From an uncultured Eubacterium sp. (GTDB taxonomy: Bacteria > Bacillota > Clostridia > Lachnospirales > Lachnospiraceae): a stretch of 7,834 nucleotides of DNA. The notes beneath the pieces were generated by a model. The model had not been told where the DNA came from and searched no databases. It saw nothing but the letters and a program-made list of their open reading frames with translations. The stretch covers positions 1 to 7,834 of the forward strand of contig CABRZK010000107.1 of NCBI GenBank assembly GCA_902475415.1, given 5' to 3'. Below, in pieces: positions 5,570 to 7,834 of the stretch; the stretch's first letter is position 1; every line of letters begins with the position of its first letter. Made by a program: the position numbers and the translations under genes.

Positions 5570-6946
5570 ATGCAAACAGAAGAGAAGAATCCCCTTGCCA
5601 CTCAAAAGGTAAGTTCCCTGATTTTGAAATTTACGATCCCGGCCATTATCAGTATGATGGTCAGTTCTTTATATAATATCGTTGATCAGATTTTCATCGG
5701 GCAGGGTGTTGGCGTGCTTGGAAATGCAGCAACAAATATTGCTTTCCCGGTAAATATTATCTGTACAGCTGTCGCATTGTTGCTTGGCATCGGAAGTGCT
5801 TCCAATTATAATCTGAAATCCGGTGCAGGTCACACGGAAGAGGCAAAAAATTATGCCGGAAACGGATTGACGATGCTGGTAATCTGTGGCGTGATCATTG
5901 CTGCAGTCACACTGATTTTTCTGGAACCTCTCATGCATATATTTGGAGCTACGGAAGAAGTACTTCCTTATGCCATTGACTATACGGGAATTACAGCAAT
6001 CGGTATTCCGTTTCTTACTTTAACGACAGGTGGATGTCATCTGGTACGTGCTGACAGAAGCCCCTCTTTTTCCATGGCCTGCATGCTGACCGGTGCAATT
6101 ATCAATACGATTCTTGATCCATTATTTATTTTTGTATGTCACTGGGGAATCAAAGGAGCTGCCTGGGCAACGGTACTGGGACAGGTTGTTTCCGGAATTA
6201 TGATCCTTATTTATTTCTGGAAATTCTCCAAAATGAAACTGACCAGACAGCAGTTGATACCAAAGGGGATCTACCTGAAGGAAATTGCAGCCCTTGGTCT
6301 TGCTTCCGGAATTAATCAGGTAGCAATGGCAATCGTACAGATCACAATGAATAATATTTTGCGTAAATACGGTGCATCTTCTGATTATGGTGCTGATATT
6401 CCAATCGCCTGTGCAGGCATTATTTCCAAAGTTAATATGATCTTTATGTCTATTGGAATCGGCATCTCCCAGGGATGTCAGCCGATTTTTGGCTTTAACT
6501 ATGGAGCGGAACAGTTTAGCCGGGTTCGTGAGACATATCGCAAAGCGGCCACAGCAGCGATTATCGCCGGTGTTGTATTTTTTGCCTGCTTCCAGCTATT
6601 CCCACGACAGATCATTTCTCTGTTTGGCGGTGGAAGCGAAGCATATTTCCACTTTGCAGAACGTTACTTCCGCATTTTTATGTTTATGACATTTATCAAT
6701 GGTATCCAGCCAATGTCTTCCGGATTTTTTACATCCATTGGAAAGGCAAAGCTTGGTATGATCGTATCATTGACACGTCAGATTATGTTCCTTTTACCAT
6801 TGATACTGATTCTTCCGGTATTTATGGGAATTGATGGTGTCATGTATGCCGGCCCGATTGCAGATCTTGCGGCAGCTGTTATCACAATCTGGTTTGTATT
6901 TCTGCAATTTAAAGATATGAAGAAAAAGGAACGCGGAAATATTTGA
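5570..6946 (+). CDS. MATE family efflux transporter
   Basis: Inner-membrane antiporter of the multidrug and toxic compound extrusion family, exporting cationic drugs or metabolites in exchange for Na+ or H+; the substrate cannot be told from sequence. The 458 residues match the family norm, with a hydrophobic pattern fitting 12 helices in two six-helix halves. Family motifs are KFTIPAIISMMVSSLYNIVDQIFIG (20-44; helix 1 and loop), GIGSASNYNLKSG (73-85), FGATEEVLPYA (125-135), HLVRADRSPSFSM (157-169), INTILDPLFIF (178-188), GISQGCQPIFGFNYGA (298-313) in the second half, FFTSIGKAKLGMIVSLTRQ (386-404) and GIDGVMYAGPIADLAAA (420-436). The pattern resembles the MepA/DinF-like branch of clostridial MATEs. 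The start has AAAGGAG at 5555-5561, 8 bases upstream. It is divergent from rqcH and 93 bases before yicC. The C-terminus is a short basic tail (KDMKKKER). Confidence 0.93.
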   Translation: MQTEEKNPLATQKVSSLILKFTIPAIISMMVSSLYNIVDQIFIGQGVGVLGNAATNIAFPVNIICTAVALLLGIGSASNYNLKSGAGHTEEAKNYAGNGLTMLVICGVIIAAVTLIFLEPLMHIFGATEEVLPYAIDYTGITAIGIPFLTLTTGGCHLVRADRSPSFSMACMLTGAIINTILDPLFIFVCHWGIKGAAWATVLGQVVSGIMILIYFWKFSKMKLTRQQLIPKGIYLKEIAALGLASGINQVAMAIVQITMNNILRKYGASSDYGADIPIACAGIISKVNMIFMSIGIGISQGCQPIFGFNYGAEQFSRVRETYRKAATAAIIAGVVFFACFQLFPRQIISLFGGGSEAYFHFAERYFRIFMFMTFINGIQPMSSGFFTSIGKAKLGMIVSLTRQIMFLLPLILILPVFMGIDGVMYAGPIADLAAAVITIWFVFLQFKDMKKKERGNI

Positions 6947-6971
6947 CTTCCTGAGAAAAACATTTTATAAT
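6943..6971 (+). promoter_or_regulatory. Near-consensus promoter for yicC overlapping the MATE stop codon
   Basis: TTGACT (6943-6948, 5 of 6) and a perfect TATAAT (6966-6971) are 17 bases apart. The -35 includes the MATE TGA stop (6944-6946). Predicted start is near 6978, giving a leader of about 60 bases. A second perfect TATAAT at 7004-7009 lies in that leader but has no good -35 at standard spacing; it may be a weak tandem start or chance. No terminator is seen after the MATE gene, so read-through into yicC is possible. Confidence 0.72.
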
Positions 6972-7039
6972 AAATTGATTATGCGAAACAGGATACTTTT
7001 TTGTATAATAAGAATTCGAGATAAAGCAGGTGCAGACAC

Positions 7040-7834
7040 ATGATAAAAAGTATGACAGGATTTGGACGCTGTGAACTTTCCAATGAAAAGAGAAAGATCA
7101 CGGTTGAATTAAAATCCGTAAATCACAGATACCTTGATATCAATATCCGGATGCCGAAGAAGCTTAATTTTTTTGAAGCTGCTATTCGCAGTCTGTTAAA
7201 AGAATATATGCAGCGTGGAAAAGTAGATGTATTCATTACTTATGAAGATTTTTCCGAACAGACAATGGCGGTCAAATATAATGCTGCAATTGCAAGAGAA
7301 TACCTTGGCTATTTACAGCAGATGGCTCAGGAACTGCAGTTGGAAAATGATATCCGTGTAAGTACATTGTCCAGATATCCGGAAGTATTGACAATGGAAG
7401 AACAGTCTCCGGATGAGGAAGAATTATGGACACAGCTTGAGCAGGCAATTCGTGAGGCCTGCAGTCAGTTTGTTTCTACGCGTTGTGCAGAAGGCGAACA
7501 TCTGAAAGCGGATCTGGTAGAAAAGCTGCATCACATGAAAAGCAATGTAGATAAAGTAGAGACAAGAGCACCTGAAATTTTAAAGGAATATCGTGCAAAG
7601 CTGGAAGAAAAAGTAAACGAGCTGCTGGGAGATACCCAGATAGATGAGGCACGTTTGTCCACAGAAATTATTTTGTTTGCAGACAAAATCTGTACGGATG
7701 AAGAGACTGTTCGTCTGAAAAATCATATTACATCCATGTTAAATGCGCTGGATGGTGATGAAGGCATTGGCCGCAAACTTGATTTTATTGCACAGGAAAT
7801 GAACCGTGAGGCTAACACGATTCTGTCAAAATCA
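7040..7834 (+). CDS. yicC: YicC/YloC family endoribonuclease, 3' end outside window
   Basis: Stress-associated RNA endonuclease family conserved in bacteria. E. coli YicC has been linked to RNA turnover, notably of the small RNA RyhB; the role of the Firmicute member (YloC) is less settled. The frame is open for all 265 codons to the last base, with no stop. The N-terminus MIKSMTGFGR is the family signature, followed by VELKSVNHRYLDINIRMP (~23-40) and RGKVDVFITYE (~59-69). The C-terminal domain has RLSTEIILFADK (~211-222), EETVRLKNHI (~227-236) and GRKLDFIAQEMNREANTI (~245-262). Full-length members run to about 290 residues, so about 25 are cut off. AGGTG at 7028-7032, 7 bases before the ATG, is a moderate ribosome site. 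In many Firmicutes remA, gmk and rpoZ follow; that lies beyond the window. Confidence 0.94.
   Translation, partial: MIKSMTGFGRCELSNEKRKITVELKSVNHRYLDINIRMPKKLNFFEAAIRSLLKEYMQRGKVDVFITYEDFSEQTMAVKYNAAIAREYLGYLQQMAQELQLENDIRVSTLSRYPEVLTMEEQSPDEEELWTQLEQAIREACSQFVSTRCAEGEHLKADLVEKLHHMKSNVDKVETRAPEILKEYRAKLEEKVNELLGDTQIDEARLSTEIILFADKICTDEETVRLKNHITSMLNALDGDEGIGRKLDFIAQEMNREANTILSKS

Noticed and set aside
6991..7009. ATAC-TTTTTT-GTAT hairpin after the MATE gene as a terminator
   Set aside because: The stem is only 4 A/T-rich pairs and no T run follows it; the region is better read as promoter/leader DNA of yicC.
1..7834. Search for CRISPR arrays, tRNAs, insertion sequences, attachment sites or a defence/toxin-antitoxin system
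   Set aside because: No regularly spaced repeats, cloverleaf signatures, transposase or integrase motifs, or defence domains were seen; almost all of the sequence is explained by conserved housekeeping genes.

Overview
The window is ordinary chromosomal DNA from a Gram-positive anaerobe, most likely a member of the Lachnospiraceae (Clostridia). This rests on the moderately AT-rich, purine-biased coding strands, the strong AGGAGG-type ribosome sites, a bacterial RqcH, a YicC/YloC-type gene, and clostridial variants of the NAD biosynthesis enzymes (a short NadB, and NadC with TTPNCR in place of the usual TTPGLR). The genus cannot be fixed from the sequence alone. No phage, transposon, CRISPR array, tRNA or rRNA was seen.

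Layout. (1) Positions 1-2377, plus strand: the de novo NAD operon in the order nadB (3' part only), nadC, nadA. It makes nicotinate mononucleotide from aspartate, dihydroxyacetone phosphate and PRPP. nadB and nadC overlap by 8 bases. nadA follows after a 124-base gap containing an inverted repeat and a tandem 8-base repeat. A rho-independent terminator lies at about 2498-2538. (2) Positions 2562-3539, plus strand: holA, the delta subunit of the DNA polymerase III clamp loader. Its ATG has no visible Shine-Dalgarno site and sits about 10 bases after a -10-like element, so the mRNA may be nearly leaderless. (3) Positions 3538-3570: a perfect 12-bp (15-bp with inner pairs) hairpin flanked by A and T tracts, serving as a bidirectional terminator between convergent genes. 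(4) Positions 3589-5328, minus strand: rqcH (NFACT/FbpA-like), the ribosome-associated quality-control factor that directs alanine tailing of stalled chains. Its leader carries a cluster of overlapping inverted repeats. (5) Positions 5570-6946, plus strand: a 12-helix MATE-family efflux transporter with its own extended -10 promoter. (6) Position 7040 to the end, plus strand: the yicC/yloC endoribonuclease-family gene, cut off by the window about 25 residues before its expected end. A near-consensus promoter overlaps the MATE stop codon.

The genes form three or four separate transcription units: NAD synthesis, clamp loading, ribosome rescue, and drug/metabolite efflux followed by RNA turnover. 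They have no obvious shared job. I found no convincing new system. The points most worth a second look are the folded rqcH leader, the near-leaderless holA start, the Asp-to-Glu change at the RqcH residue aligned with the essential D97, the C-terminally short NadB, and the inverted repeat before nadA.
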